Shown: in pieces, positions 20,741 through 31,717 of the stretch
Layout of the letters: every line of letters starts with the position of its first letter
How positions within the stretch are numbered: position 1 is the first letter of the stretch
NCBI GenBank assembly: GCA_030620095.1
Contig: JAUTXW010000538.1
Location: 163,440-227,439, forward strand
DNA length: 64,000 nt
Direction: 5' to 3'
From: Kuschelorhynchus macadamiae
Lineage: Eukaryota > Arthropoda > Insecta > Coleoptera > Curculionidae
The notes under the pieces: generated by a model
Told to the model about the DNA's origin: nothing
What the model saw: only the letters and a program-made list of their open reading frames with translations
Database searches by the model: none
Program-made: the position numbers and the translations under genes

Positions 20741-23700
20741 CAGGGCCGTTTTTAGGGGTGTGCACGGTGTGCCGGCACAAAGGCGGCCAAATTATGGGGC
20801 GGCCGCAGGCCGCCCGCCAAAAACACAAAATTAGCCATTTGATTACAAAAATATACCTATATTTTTGTTTTCAAAATAAAGAAAAATTAAATTACATTTT
20901 GTTAGGCTTTTAAGATAAAACATTCATAAGAAATTTATTACCGGTCATTTCTTTTTTTGCTGTGCATCAGTTGCCGAAATTACAATAGAACTATTTATAG
21001 CAGCGTTCCTTGGAAAAGCAATAAAAATGATAGATAAGGGCGGCCGCCTTTCAATGCAAAAATGTTTGTTTATACTTCATAATTGGTATGTGTACAGTAT
21101 ATAGTTTTATATAGCTCTATATACTGTAGAATGGGGCAGTTTTTAAATGTTTTGTTTTTCTTTTTAGTATTCGATTAACTAGCGAGAGTTTAACAGTGAT
21201 ATAAAGTGTTTGTTGTTTAGTTATTTTTTTCTACATTTTGCAAAAGTGAAATTTCAAAAGAAACAAATTTTCCTAATTTAAAAAGGTAAGTTCTTCGGAT
21301 AGATATTACTTTACTTAATATTACCATCAAAATCCGCATCTTACGTTTTGGATTTAATATTAAACATGTGAAAAAAAATTTTTTTTAGCTTGAGATCAAA
21401 AAGTGGTTTATTGTTAATTTTATGTCTAGATTAATTTTCTATATTTCAAGTTTTAAAAAATGTATAAAGTAGTTTTACTAATTTACTTATCTAATAAAAA
21501 TATAATATTATATTTATTTTTTGGGTCATTTTAAAAACAAAATCTGATGCTAGATTACAATTTTACTTATTATTTATAAAAAATTCCATTTGGTGCGAAC
21601 TTAATTGGGGATACTATAAAATTATATCTTCGCAGATTCAGAACTATTACATAAACTAAATTTTCTAACTTTAATTACCTTTCAATTTTATTATGTCCGA
21701 TAGAAAAACAAAACGTTTATCTGGAGCTCAATATAAAAAAGAAAATTAGAAAAGGAAGAAAACAAAAAAAAAATTAAGTGGATCTTTGCAAAAATATTTA
21801 GTTCCATCAACATCGTCACAGGGTACAGATACAATTGAGGATGAAAATGTAAAGGATGCACATAAAGTAAGCGACCCTGAAGAAAAAAAACACCCTGAAT
21901 CAAATACAGAAATAGATAATGAAGAAAAGATGCTCTTAACCGATGATAATCCTAACTTAAACGAAGTTATTCCTGAAACTAATGATGATTTTGATGTCAG
22001 CGACCCATTCACCTGGCCGGATATTTTACAAAAGCAAGTTATTGAGCAAATAGTACAAAACGATTTTCAGCATATAGAAAAAAAATTTCCTTCTGATGAA
22101 TCGGGAAGGAAATTTTCTTCAACTCAATATTTTCGAATTTTGCCAAATGGTGAAAAAATTAAAAGAGCTTGGTTGGTATACTCTTGTAGAGCAAATAGCA
22201 TTTTTTGTCTTTGTTGTAAAATATTTTGTAAGGAAGTGTTTAAGTTAAATAGCAAAATAGGGTATTCTGATTGGCGACATCTTTCACATATTTTATCCAA
22301 GCATGAATCTTCTGTACATCACTTGCAAGCTATTCAAAAATGGGTTGAGTTAAAAATGTCATTAAATAAAAAATTAACTATTGACAAAGAACGGCAAAAT
22401 TATTTTGAACTTGAAAGGGAACGCTGGCGCTCTATCTTAAAAAGAGTTATTGCAATTATTCAATTTTTAGCTGGACAATCATTGGCATTTCGTGGAAAAA
22501 GTTCCGTCTTATACGAACAAAATAATGGCAATTTTTTAAAAGCTGTTGAAATGGTGGCAAAATTTGACCCAGTGTTATCCGATCATCTAAAAAAAATTAC
22601 AAAGACCCAAGAATCAAAAAGTAAAATAACTCACTATTTGGGAATTCATTTTCAAAACGAAATAATTACTTTGCTAGCAAAAAATATTTGCCATCATTTT
22701 ACGACACTCTTAAAAAAATCCAAATATTTTTCCATAATTTTAGATTCTACTCCAGATGCAAGTCATACAGAGCAAATTACATTTGTAGTCAGATATGTAG
22801 ACTGTAACGAAGAAAATGTTGTCATAAAAGAGTGTTTTTTGGGTTTTTTTCCTATTTTATATACAACTGGGGAAGGGATTTTTAACCTATTGGTTAATGA
22901 TATTTTGCCTAAGTTTGAATTAGATATTAGGGATATAAGAGGTCAGGGCTATGATAATGGGGCCAATATGTCCGGAAAACATATCGGACTTCAACAAAGG
23001 GTAAAAAATGTTAATTCCAGGGCTATATTTGTTCCTTGCACCGCTCACACACTAAATCTAGTAATAAACGATTCCGCTAAAATCTCCCACGAAACAATAA
23101 ATTTTTTTAACATCGTGCAGGAACTGTATGTATTCTTTTCTTCTTCTCCTTTTCGTTGAGATGTTTAAAAAAAAAATGTTAGTAATTTAAATCTTACATC
23201 GGTAAGTGACACCCGATGGGAAAGCAGAGTTAAAGCGCTTAGACCACTTCGGAATCAACTAGGAAATATTTGTAAAGCTTTGGTTGAGCTTTCAGAAGAT
23301 GTTACAAGAGACTCAAAAACAAAACTAAGTGCCAATTCATTATTAGAAAAAATAAAATCATTTACTTTTATCTGTAGCTTAGTCATATGGTACGAGTTAT
23401 TAGTTAAAATTGAAGTAGTCAGTAAATTATTGCAAAAAATTAATATTGATCTGACTCAGTGTGTCACATCATTAAAACATGTACTTAACTTTATTAACGA
23501 AATGCGACCGGACCAAAGTTTTAACACTTACATAGAAATTTCATCCAATTTAGCAAATGAAATTGATGTGGACCCAGATTTTCCAGAAGTTCGTATAAGG
23601 CGGAAAAAATCCTAATTTAGTTATGAAAGTACAGACAATGTATTAACTAACGAACGAGAGAAATTTAAAATAAATTTTTATTATACTGTTATTGACCGAG

Positions 23701-24534
23701 CTAGAATATCAGTAGAAGAAAGGTTTAATTCTCTTTCGTATTGCAGTAATATTTTTAACTTTTTAACACGGTTTCATGATGTGACATCGGATGATTTAAA
23801 ACAAAAATGCGTTGAACTTGAAATCGCATTAACCGAAGACGAATCGAGGGATATAAGTGGCGTAGAACTATTTGAAGAAATTGTTACATTTAAATCTCTA
23901 ACAGATCAAATCAAACCTATTGAGATTCTAAAATTTATTTATAATAATAATTTGGTCTCATCTTTTCCTAATTTATGTATAAGCTTGAGAATTTTTTTAA
24001 CAATACCAGTAACGGTTGCATCTGGTGAACGGTCATTCTCAAAATTAAAAATAATAAAAAACTATTTAAGATCTTCTATGTCACAGAAAAGGCTTACAAA
24101 TTTAAGTATAATTGCCATTGAAAATGAAATTTGTGAAAATTTAGACCATAATAAAATAATAGACGAGTTCGCAAGTACAAAAGCCAGAAAAATATTTTTG
24201 AAATGAAGAGGTTGTTTTTTTATTGGGACTTGCTTAGTTTTATACTTAGATACAATATAAAAGATACCAATTTTTGTTTGTTTGGCTTTTATATTATTTG
24301 ATATTTAAATAATTAATAGTTTAAACATTTGTATTTTGTTTTATGTTGTTTATTGGTTCGTTTAATAGATTATTACCTTATGTTATGATTGTTATGATAC
24401 AATGTTACTTGTTAATGTATACGTAGGAACTTAAATATATTTTTTTGTTCAAAAAATATTTTTTTTTTCTTGTTATAAAAGGGCGGCCGTTTTATTTCTG
24501 CAGAAAGGCGGCCGAGGGGCTAGGAACGGCCCTG
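20741..24534 (+). mobile_element. Full-length hAT element (ZMYM1-like TTF-finger type)
   Basis: A perfect 8-bp TSD, CCTGCACT, lies at 20,733-20,740 and 24,535-24,542. The ends read CAGGGCCGTTTTTAG and CAGGGCCGTTCCTAG inward. The 3,794-bp element has a ~950-bp 5' non-coding region, one long transposase frame on the plus strand (21,693-24,206) and ~330 bp of 3' sequence. GGCGGCC-type motifs cluster near both ends. Damage is limited to nonsense changes, so this is among the least decayed elements in the window. Confidence 0.95.
21693..24206 (+). pseudogene. hAT transposase with four in-frame stops
   Basis: ATG at 21,693 (MSDRKTKRLSGAQYKK) is in frame with everything to 24,206, giving 838 codons including the stop. 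The TTF-type finger region has SCRANSIFCLCCKIFC and SDWRHLSHILSKHESS (about 22,180-22,320). RNase H-like core motifs are SIILDSTPDASHTEQ (about 22,735), RGQGYDNGANMSG (about 22,940) and VPCTAHTLNLVIND (about 23,030). The C-terminal dimerisation motif is TIPVTVASGERSFSKLK (about 24,000-24,050). In-frame stops are TAG 21,747, TGA 23,157, TAA 23,166 and TAA 23,613. I detect no frameshift. The function when intact would be cut-and-paste transposition. A later start would avoid the first stop. Confidence 0.9.
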
Positions 24535-24840
24535 CCTGCACTCCTGTTTCTACCCCCTTTCCCATCCTTTCGAAAGCTGATTACAAATCACTGGTGGGCT
24601 TTACTAAAAATGTATAACACTCTTCTACAATACTGCTTACAGTATCTTTACGCGCTAGCAGAAGTCAGTCTTTCAAGCTTTTCTGTCCCTTGTCAAAGGC
24701 AATAACTGAAGCTTCTGCAGAAACACCCACCCAACCTTCTGCATCTTGCCAATTTTCTTTCCAATGAAACTATGTACACCGTGTTCCACAGAAAGTACCC
24801 ACTATACTACCTGGAAAACCGTAATAGATACGAATGTATA

Positions 24841-25940
24841 CAGGGTATACCAATCTTGCTGGGACGACATCAACTATAAAATTTTAATAAGACATTGTAA
24901 GACTGTAATTTTCTCCATTATTTGCTTCCTTGTCAAAAATAAACATAAGTTACTAATATAACTATAGTCGAAACATTCAATGATCTTCCGGAACGTATTC
25001 GTGTGGACTTGGTATACAAGATAATGCTCCATACAACTGTGGAGAAGATATAAGAGCATTTTTTAAACGAGCAGTTTAATTTGAGAATATATAGCAACGG
25101 TGAGATTCCATTGCCGCCGCGAAGTCCCGATTTGACACCCTCAGATTATTTTTTATGGGACGCTCTTAAAGATAGAGTGTATACAAATTGAAACAATTAT
25201 TCTGTAAATGAATTCATGAAAAAATTATTAAGTCTTATTAATTTTGTGTATTGCAGAAAATGGACAGTATGTGGGAAATCAATTATATAGTCATTTGTTT
25301 TAGTTTTTTCCTGTTTTTCTATTTCCATGTAATCTGTTAAGCTTGTTCTAATTAATATCAATTTTCAATAATGGTTTTAAATTTAAAATTTAGCAATAAA
25401 TAAATACAAAATAAAATTAGGCCTATAGTTATGCAACTAGAAATATTATCCATTCCATGACTTCCTATAGATTTTTTTAGTATGCAGCATCACAATATTG
25501 AAGACATAATTCAGATTTTCTTTTAAATTGCGATTTTCTCTGTAACCATTGAATTAGGTATGAAAAAGTAGGTATTTTATGAACATTTGCATTAATAAAA
25601 AACATAGCGGGTGACTTTTTTCACTTTAAAAAACTGCAGGATTGATTTCCTTATATTGATGTGGAAAAAAATTTTGTATTCTGTATATGCATTGATGTTT
25701 TATAAACTGGAAATTACCATCCAAACGGCCAATTTTAGATTTTTGTTATTTTTTATACTGATTTGAAAAATAGCTCCAGTTTTCAAAAAATCACACATAA
25801 CCTTAATTATCCCGGAAACTACGCAGAAATCGACTAGAGTTTAAATTAGTAAATTGTGTTAAGACATGGAATCAAATAATGGACAAAAATGCAGGGTGTC
25901 TCATTTAAAATTTTATAGTTGATGTCGTCCTAGCACACTG
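24841..25940 (+). mobile_element. Tc1/mariner-like element, deleted
   Basis: TA at 24,839-24,840 and 25,941-25,942. The ends CAGGGTATACC and (reversed) CAGTGTGCTA lead into a shared stretch, GGACGACATCAACTATAAAA. It is 1,100 bp with the C-terminal half of a transposase on the plus strand. Confidence 0.85.
25016..25300 (+). pseudogene. Tc1/mariner-like transposase, C-terminal fragment
   Basis: Second catalytic motif QDNAPYNCGEDIRAF near 25,018-25,060, a frame break near 25,075, then PLPPRSPDLTPSDYFLW (about 25,110-25,165) and KDRVYTN followed by a stop. The N-terminal DNA-binding domain and first aspartate are not readable in 24,860-25,010. Inactive. Confidence 0.8.
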
Positions 25941-26810
25941 TATACATGGAAACATTATATTTTAAAAGAACTTCAAATTTAAAGAAACTTTTGTATGAAA
26001 CTTTTCTTCGTATTTATTACGGATTTCCAGATAGTATAGTCACAGATTAACAACCAATCAGATACCACACTCCTGGAATTTTCATTCGTAAACGTGTTTA
26101 CTCGAACCCCATTAGCTGGGCGGAGAACTCAGAGATGTACTCGAAATATTTTTATATATTCTGAGCAGGACCTTATTAAAATATTTTGTGAGTAATGTAT
26201 CATCAAGTTTAATATATTTATATTGGAAAATTAGTGTATACATAGTAGTTATGCACATACAGAGTGGTTTGACTTTTTATAGATTTATGAAAGAATAAGG
26301 GCAAGGTTAAAATTTAATATTATTGTTAGATCAGTTATATATCGCTAAACTTGTGTTTCAGTATCATATAGAAGGGGTTTTAGGGCATGTTATAATTATT
26401 TCAGTTCAGCCATTGGCGTACGTATGAAAAACGTAAATATTATATACTATTATACTCTCTCACATCACAAAAATGGAATATTATGTTTCTGATTTTCACA
26501 GTTTTTGTGGTCAGTAAATTCAATTTTTCTGTTCATTTATATTTTTTGTAATATCCGTATATAAGTAAGGGATGATTCAAATATAAGCTACATAACGTAT
26601 GACTTTTATGCCGATCGTTTATTTTATCTAAAAGATCTTTTCTGTTGCACGCCATGGTCCAGTTTCTTGCTTTAAGATTAGATAGAAAATAATAGTTTTA
26701 ACGCTAAAATGTCAAACATGCTTTATACTTTCAATGCGAGCAAACTGAACGCCAATAAATTAAACCATATGTGATCCTCGGTACAATAAAAAATTATATT
26801 TTAAAATATC

Positions 26811-26948
26811 TAGAAAACACGCTTTTGTCAGTAACGCCCTGAAAAGTACTAAATAATGCAATTTACTTAAAATATATTTTTTTCAATGACTACGACATTA
26901 CATTATTTTGTGCTTTTTAGTGCGTTACTGACAAAAGCTTGTTTTCTA
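26811..26948. repeat. Foldback/MITE hairpin
   Basis: The left arm CTAGAAAACACGCTTTTGTC (26,810-26,868) pairs with the right arm at 26,890-26,949 over about 55 bp with few mismatches, leaving a short loop. It is non-coding and AT-rich outside the arms. Confidence 0.8.
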
Positions 26949-26999
26949 GTTTTTTTAAAACTATAAATAATTTTTTACTTTTTACACACTTTACTGGAC

Positions 27000-27560
27000 T
27001 CATCACAACAGAACAGGTTAGCCCAAACTTTAGGTTTGATGGTACCATACTATGTACTAGACTCGTCAAAACAAATAAAAAAAAACCATCGGGCTGATCA
27101 GATCAACTCGGTGGTACCAAATTATGTATTGGACTCGTCCAAATAAACCAAAAGAGCCCAAACAAGAGGGGTTTACTAGCTGGGACTATGTGTAGAATTT
27201 TTTATCATCGAGCTGGTCAGATCAGCTAGCTCTTACCAAATTTTGATATTGCCAGTTGAATTACCCACACTTGCAAATTTTCAAATGGACTAAAAATTAG
27301 AGGTAGGTTAAAATCGATTGGTATCATCGAGCAGATCAGATAAGCTCGATGGTGCCAAACTGTATTATTATCCGAATTAGATATAGTTACAAAATTTCAA
27401 ATCCATACAGTTAGAAGTAGGCTAAAATTGATCGGTACCATTTATTACTATCGATCAGCTCGATGGTAGCAAATTATTATATTATCATCCGAATTATGTA
27501 CGCTTACAAAATTTCAAATCCATACAATAAAATCAGAAGTAGGTTAAAACCGACTTCCTA
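27000..27560. repeat. ~120-bp tandem array, each unit with a palindrome
   Basis: Units at about 27,086, 27,206, 27,325 and 27,440 each hold a palindrome like CATCGAGCTGATCAGATCAG followed by CTCGATGGTACCAAA. The phrases AGAAGTAGGTTAAAAYCGA and TTTCAAATCCATACA recur at the same spacing. Diverged and non-coding. Confidence 0.75.
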
Positions 27561-27789
27561 TATTTATTTATATACATAGTTAGTTACATACAAGTGAACC
27601 TAATTAATAAAAGTTTGTTAAAAACAAAATTTAAAACAGTGAATGAAAATTTTATAATACGTATTTACATGACATGCAAATAATAATTAAACAATCCATA
27701 AATTTCCTTTACCCGTAATTTCCCTCGTTATGAAGCTTTCATTTTATTAGGAATAGTGAAGTGTGACTCAATTTAGTTAAAATTAATTC

Positions 27790-28440
27790 AATAAGTAGTT
27801 TTTACATTGACACACATCCCCGTTTTGAACTCGTACCAGTTTATCCTATGTTACATTTAATTTTTCTGCAAAATTTAAAGCCAATAGAATAAGATTTTTT
27901 AACGTTGATTTTTAAAAAAATTATTTGGCCGCCATTTTGTTCCCAGGTCTGAAATTGGTACTACAACTTTTCCAATTTGTCTCTATGTTAAATTTAATGT
28001 TTGCACAAAATTTGAAATTAACCTAATTAGTAGTTTTTTCAGGCCGATTTTTTAAATATTTTATCATTTTGTTTTGCTATTTTAAATTCATACCAAATAT
28101 TACTAGTAAAACCTGAGAGGGTATTTTTTTCAGGATTACAAACATTTAATATAGCCGCCATTTAGCCATATTTTTTCGCCATCTTGAATTAGTACCACAG
28201 TTTTACTAGTTCATCTCCATACCACAGTTAGTTATTACACACAATTTGAAATCAGTCCATTAATTAGTTTTTCAGGCTGAATTTTTAAATAATTTATTAA
28301 GCCACCATTTCTTCATTCCACAATCTTGGATTCGAACCAAAATTTTATAAGTTGAAACGTAAAGATTTGAAAAAATCTGGAGGTGTGATTTTTTCACGAT
28401 TACAATACTTCTTTCACGAGGGAAGTAAAAACATTATTAG
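27790..28440. repeat. Dispersed insect-type repeat with GCCGCCATTTTGT modules
   Basis: Irregular repetition of modules: GGCCGCCATTTTG..., CACAAAATTTGAAATYA, TTAGTAGTTTTTTCAGGC and ACCA.ATTTTACTAGTT. The end reads TTTTTTCACGATTACAATACTT, then ACGAGGGAAGTAAAA. A second copy of the family lies at 56,040-56,520. I recognise the style from many insect genomes, but know no name or function. Confidence 0.7.
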
Positions 28441-28799
28441 AAGTTTTTTACATTCTAAGTAGGTAATATGAAGCTCACATAACAACTTTCAATATTTTTA
28501 GACAAATCGATTAAAAAATATGGAATGAAGAAATAATTCGTGCAATTAAGGCTTTCAGTTTGAATCTAGAAATCAGTTTACAGTTTCGAAAATCCCGGGA
28601 TTAAAAACGCGATCTCGAACAATCCCTACATGTAATAATGCGATGCCACGCAAGAAATGGGATGTAAACGTTCTCACTTACTTTACGTATTAATCGTTCG
28701 ATCGCTACATTATCTGTAATTTCCACAACTTTAACGACAATTAGTAACGAATCGAAATTTATTTAGTGGTTTTTAGAATATGAATTAGTATAGCGAAGC

Positions 28800-29003
28800 C
28801 TATAGCGTATTTAGAGCTATTTTAGCATATGTCTTAAAGTTTTTGCAAATTATTATTTTCTGTCGGAAACTATATAACTTTGAAAAAAATTCTCTTCTTG
28901 TATCCTCGGGAAATCTAAAAAAGCTATGAGATGATTTGTAGCTTGTAATTTTGCAGTGTTTGGCAGCACATACTATACCATTGACTTTTCTAGAACTGTT
29001 CAT
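28800..29003 (-). pseudogene. THAP-like zinc-finger exon
   Basis: The minus strand from ATG at 29,003 reads 67 codons. They include VCAAKHC (C-x4-C) and, 11 residues later, FFRFPEDTRR, the C2CH THAP start and the conserved F-x-F-P block. The usual W after the arginines and the distal C-x2-H pair are not visible. The exon may therefore be spliced or shifted near 28,890. THAP domains bind DNA and form the N-terminus of P-type and some other transposases. Its place just inside the TIR of the 24,777-29,276 element suggests it is that element's transposase N-terminus. The remainder is lost. Confidence 0.6.
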
Positions 29004-29276
29004 ATTTTGATATTATTTTTTATAATAATATCTAATAGAGTCTTTAAATTTGATTTATACTTTCCTTCGGCGGCCGGCGCTTCGAAGACTAAAATACGCG
29101 GCCACTGCACACGACTGCGTCTGAAACAATAATGCCAGTCTCCGGCCGACCCAACGCTCCTGAGTTGATAGATTCTCCGCCCAAATTGAGGTTATGTGAT
29201 GATTTGCGCGCCAAACGAAAGCACGGTATCTGTATTAATCTGTGGTATAGTGGGTACTTTTATGTGGAACACGGTG

Positions 29277-31227
29277 TACGTGGAGATTCTAGTGCTCGAA
29301 AGTATTAAATTATTTTCCAGCGTAGAAAGCACTTAAATACACAATTAAAAACAAAGTTCGTTCATGCAAAGAGCACGTTCGATGCGACAACAACTCGTCC
29401 ATTCCTCATCAGCCACCAAGGATTGCCTTTTCCAGGTCCTTAACTCACCACAACAAATTTAAGTACTATTTATGTATATGTAGCGGCTTCTCTTTATCCT
29501 TGGAAAAGCTGTTAATCTGATTAACAATGTCTCAGAATACCTAAATAAAAATTGTCAAAAGATATATAAAAATAGTACGATCTGTTTAAGAATTTGAATA
29601 TAAAGGTTTTGAAGGTCTTTGAAATTTTTTAATTTCAAAATGGCTGACACATAAAGTAGCTGACATTCTTCGTGAAAAATTGGTAAAGTTTACAAAAACA
29701 AAATTCATTTTTGTAAATGTAAAATATCACTTCCATCAAATTTATGCTAAAAGAAAGGGCGTTTCCTAAAGATAAGAAGGGAAATCCAAGAAAAAGTACA
29801 ATTTTTTACTTTGAAGAAGGATAACTCGGAAACGAAACGTTGCCGAATACATTACACTTCAGATTCGTGATCAGCGACTCAAAATCTATCGATGTGCCAA
29901 AAATGACAAAATCGGCGAGAATGACTTGTATTAAAAAATTACCCAAAATTGTACTATATAAAGTGTATTTTAAATACAAATATGAAGAGAGGTCTGGGGG
30001 GCAGCTGCCCCTTGCATCCCTAGCCGATGCCGTGGTAAATGGCAATTGACGCGATGTGATCCTGCAGCGAAGATCCTGTATCAATTAGACTAAATGAATC
30101 ATCAGAAACGTGAATTTTGATTACTTGATTAAAATGTGTATGCTTTCTTATCCTGATTGCATTTAATACTTGTTGGCTCATTTAATGAAGACTTCTAAAA
30201 CTCTTTGTCCTTACCATTCTTAGGATTTCAAAAATCTATTATCATGCAATTTTTTAAACTAAGTTTCATATTCTTAGCATCTTTTAAGTGTTGGTAACGT
30301 CTCATTTATGGAGTATATTGAATGATGAACGTAGGCAGAATATAAATGAAGTACATACCAAAATATAAGATCCCGACTTTTGGCATTGTAAGTGGCCAAT
30401 AAAGACATTCTAGCCATCTGTTTATGAAAGGTTGCAAAGAGACTTGATCATTTTTAACCGACTTCAAAAAAGGAGGAGGTAATCAGTTCGATCCTATGTA
30501 TGTACATCAATTATTCCTCGATGGTTTGACCAATTTGGATGAAATTTTCAGAGAATATTCAGGATGTTATTGGAGTAGACCCATAGCAAATGCATTAAAA
30601 GGTAAACTGTTTTGTGGATGTTACATTGAACAGTATGCGCATTCACCATTCTGTTAGGAATAAAAAGTATCTATGCTACCATTGTATATCGTATAAAAGA
30701 CACGTTATTTACAAAAATGTTACATAATATGCAGTGGACCCAGTAGCTATTTGTTAAAATAAAAATAAGTTTTACTTTCAAAAATTTTTTTGGGTTATTA
30801 ATTCTGGTGGGGGCATTTGCCTCTTTTGCCCTTCCCCTCCGTAAATACGTTACTGGTAGGAACTGGGATTTTTGTCAGTTCATTGGTTTCTTGCTAAGCA
30901 CTTTGTTCATTGAAAATAGAACCAAATGTTTTAAGAGATTACAAAAAAAAAATATTCTGAAATTGAATGGATGGTAATTATGATCACGTTCAAGAATTTT
31001 TAGAACATTTTAAAAAATTATATGAATTTTCTAGGTTTTATTCTCACTACCTATTTCAAACTCATGAATTCTCTAGTTTTTTCAGGGACTGAAAAAACAG
31101 GGTTTGGTTTCGCCTGGATTCTAGGAAAGGAACCCTGAAAAATTCAGAAAGTTGCTTGTGTTCCACAAATACCCCTAATATACTATCGAATAGAATACAT
31201 TGCATATCTGCTTCTTTTCAGACTGCG
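29277..31227. other. Non-coding region with a dispersed repeat
   Basis: No gene recognised. A stretch at about 30,450-30,620 (AACCGACTTCAAAAAAGGAG, then GAGGT, then ATGGTTTGACCAATTTGGAT) belongs to a repeat type very common in insect genomes. 29,640-30,060 has two antiparallel short frames (29,806-30,084 minus and 29,840-30,049 plus) that look like chance in mid-GC repeat DNA. Confidence 0.45.
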
Positions 31228-31400
31228 TTGTTGTCCATAAATAAAAAAAAATGATTCGTCGACGGAAAAGAGAACACGCGCGTGTTCGTGATTTGTTTGT
31301 GATCTTTGCATTCTGCCCACGCTCGACAGATAAAACAAAATTTCTTAGTCCCATGATGAACTTGATATATATCAAAAATATTAATTTTATTTTTTATAAC
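31228..31400. repeat. Dispersed repeat, copy 1
   Basis: Shares with 45,872-46,045 the order ATAAATAAA..., ATTCGTCGACGG, CGTGATT..TGATCTTTGC, GACA.ATAAAACAAAATTTC and ATATCAAAAATATTAATTTT. Homology stops sharply at both sides. Confidence 0.8.
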
Positions 31401-31717
31401 CGCTGTTTAACAAGATACATTTTGTTTTTGGAAATATCCAAATTATGAATACGTCTACCTAATTGTTTTATATCAAGTATTAGCATTTCCTCCAGCGAAT
31501 ATGTGGAAAAAATCCTTATTCTAGTACTAGAGCGATTTTCCGACGACATTTTAAACAAAATTCTCGAAATATCTGGCAAAATAAAGTAAATGACTCAGTA
31601 GTCACTTTTTTTTGCATTACTTAATTGATGTTTTTTACGCGTCCTGTAAAACATATTTGGATATAAAATTTAACGTTTTACTTTAAAACATAAATCTTAC
31701 CATAAATCCATACGGTT

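Larger units (their letters stand above)
24806..26036. mobile_element. Small MITE nested in the THAP element, itself split by a Tc1-like element
   Basis: Arms TACTACCTGGAAAACCG (24,806 on) and the reverse complement at 26,008-26,036 (TACTATCTGGAAATCCG read inward) match over about 29 bp. Removing the inner element (24,841-25,940) leaves only about 130 bp. It interrupts the left TIR of the surrounding element between CCCACTATA and CACAGATT. Confidence 0.65.
24777..29276 (-). mobile_element. Large element with THAP-like exon; TIR CACCGTGTTCCACA
   Basis: The ends at 24,777 (CACCGTGTTCCACAGAAAG) and 29,276 (reverse complement CACCGTGTTCCACATAAAAG) match inward. TA flanks both (24,775-24,776 and 29,277-29,278). 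The inverted match continues through GTACCCACTATAC. After skipping the nested insertion it resumes at about 26,038 (CACAGATTAA, then GATACC, then GGGCGGAGAA), against 29,100-29,250 reversed. A THAP-like first exon on the minus strand lies just inside the right end. The remainder, 26,150-28,780, has no transposase I can read and is full of repeats. THAP domains occur in P and Kolobok transposases, but the superfamily here is undecided. Confidence 0.7.

Noticed and set aside
29806..30084. Antiparallel ~90- and 70-codon frames
   Set aside because: Mutually overlapping on both strands with no domain, in repeat-like DNA.
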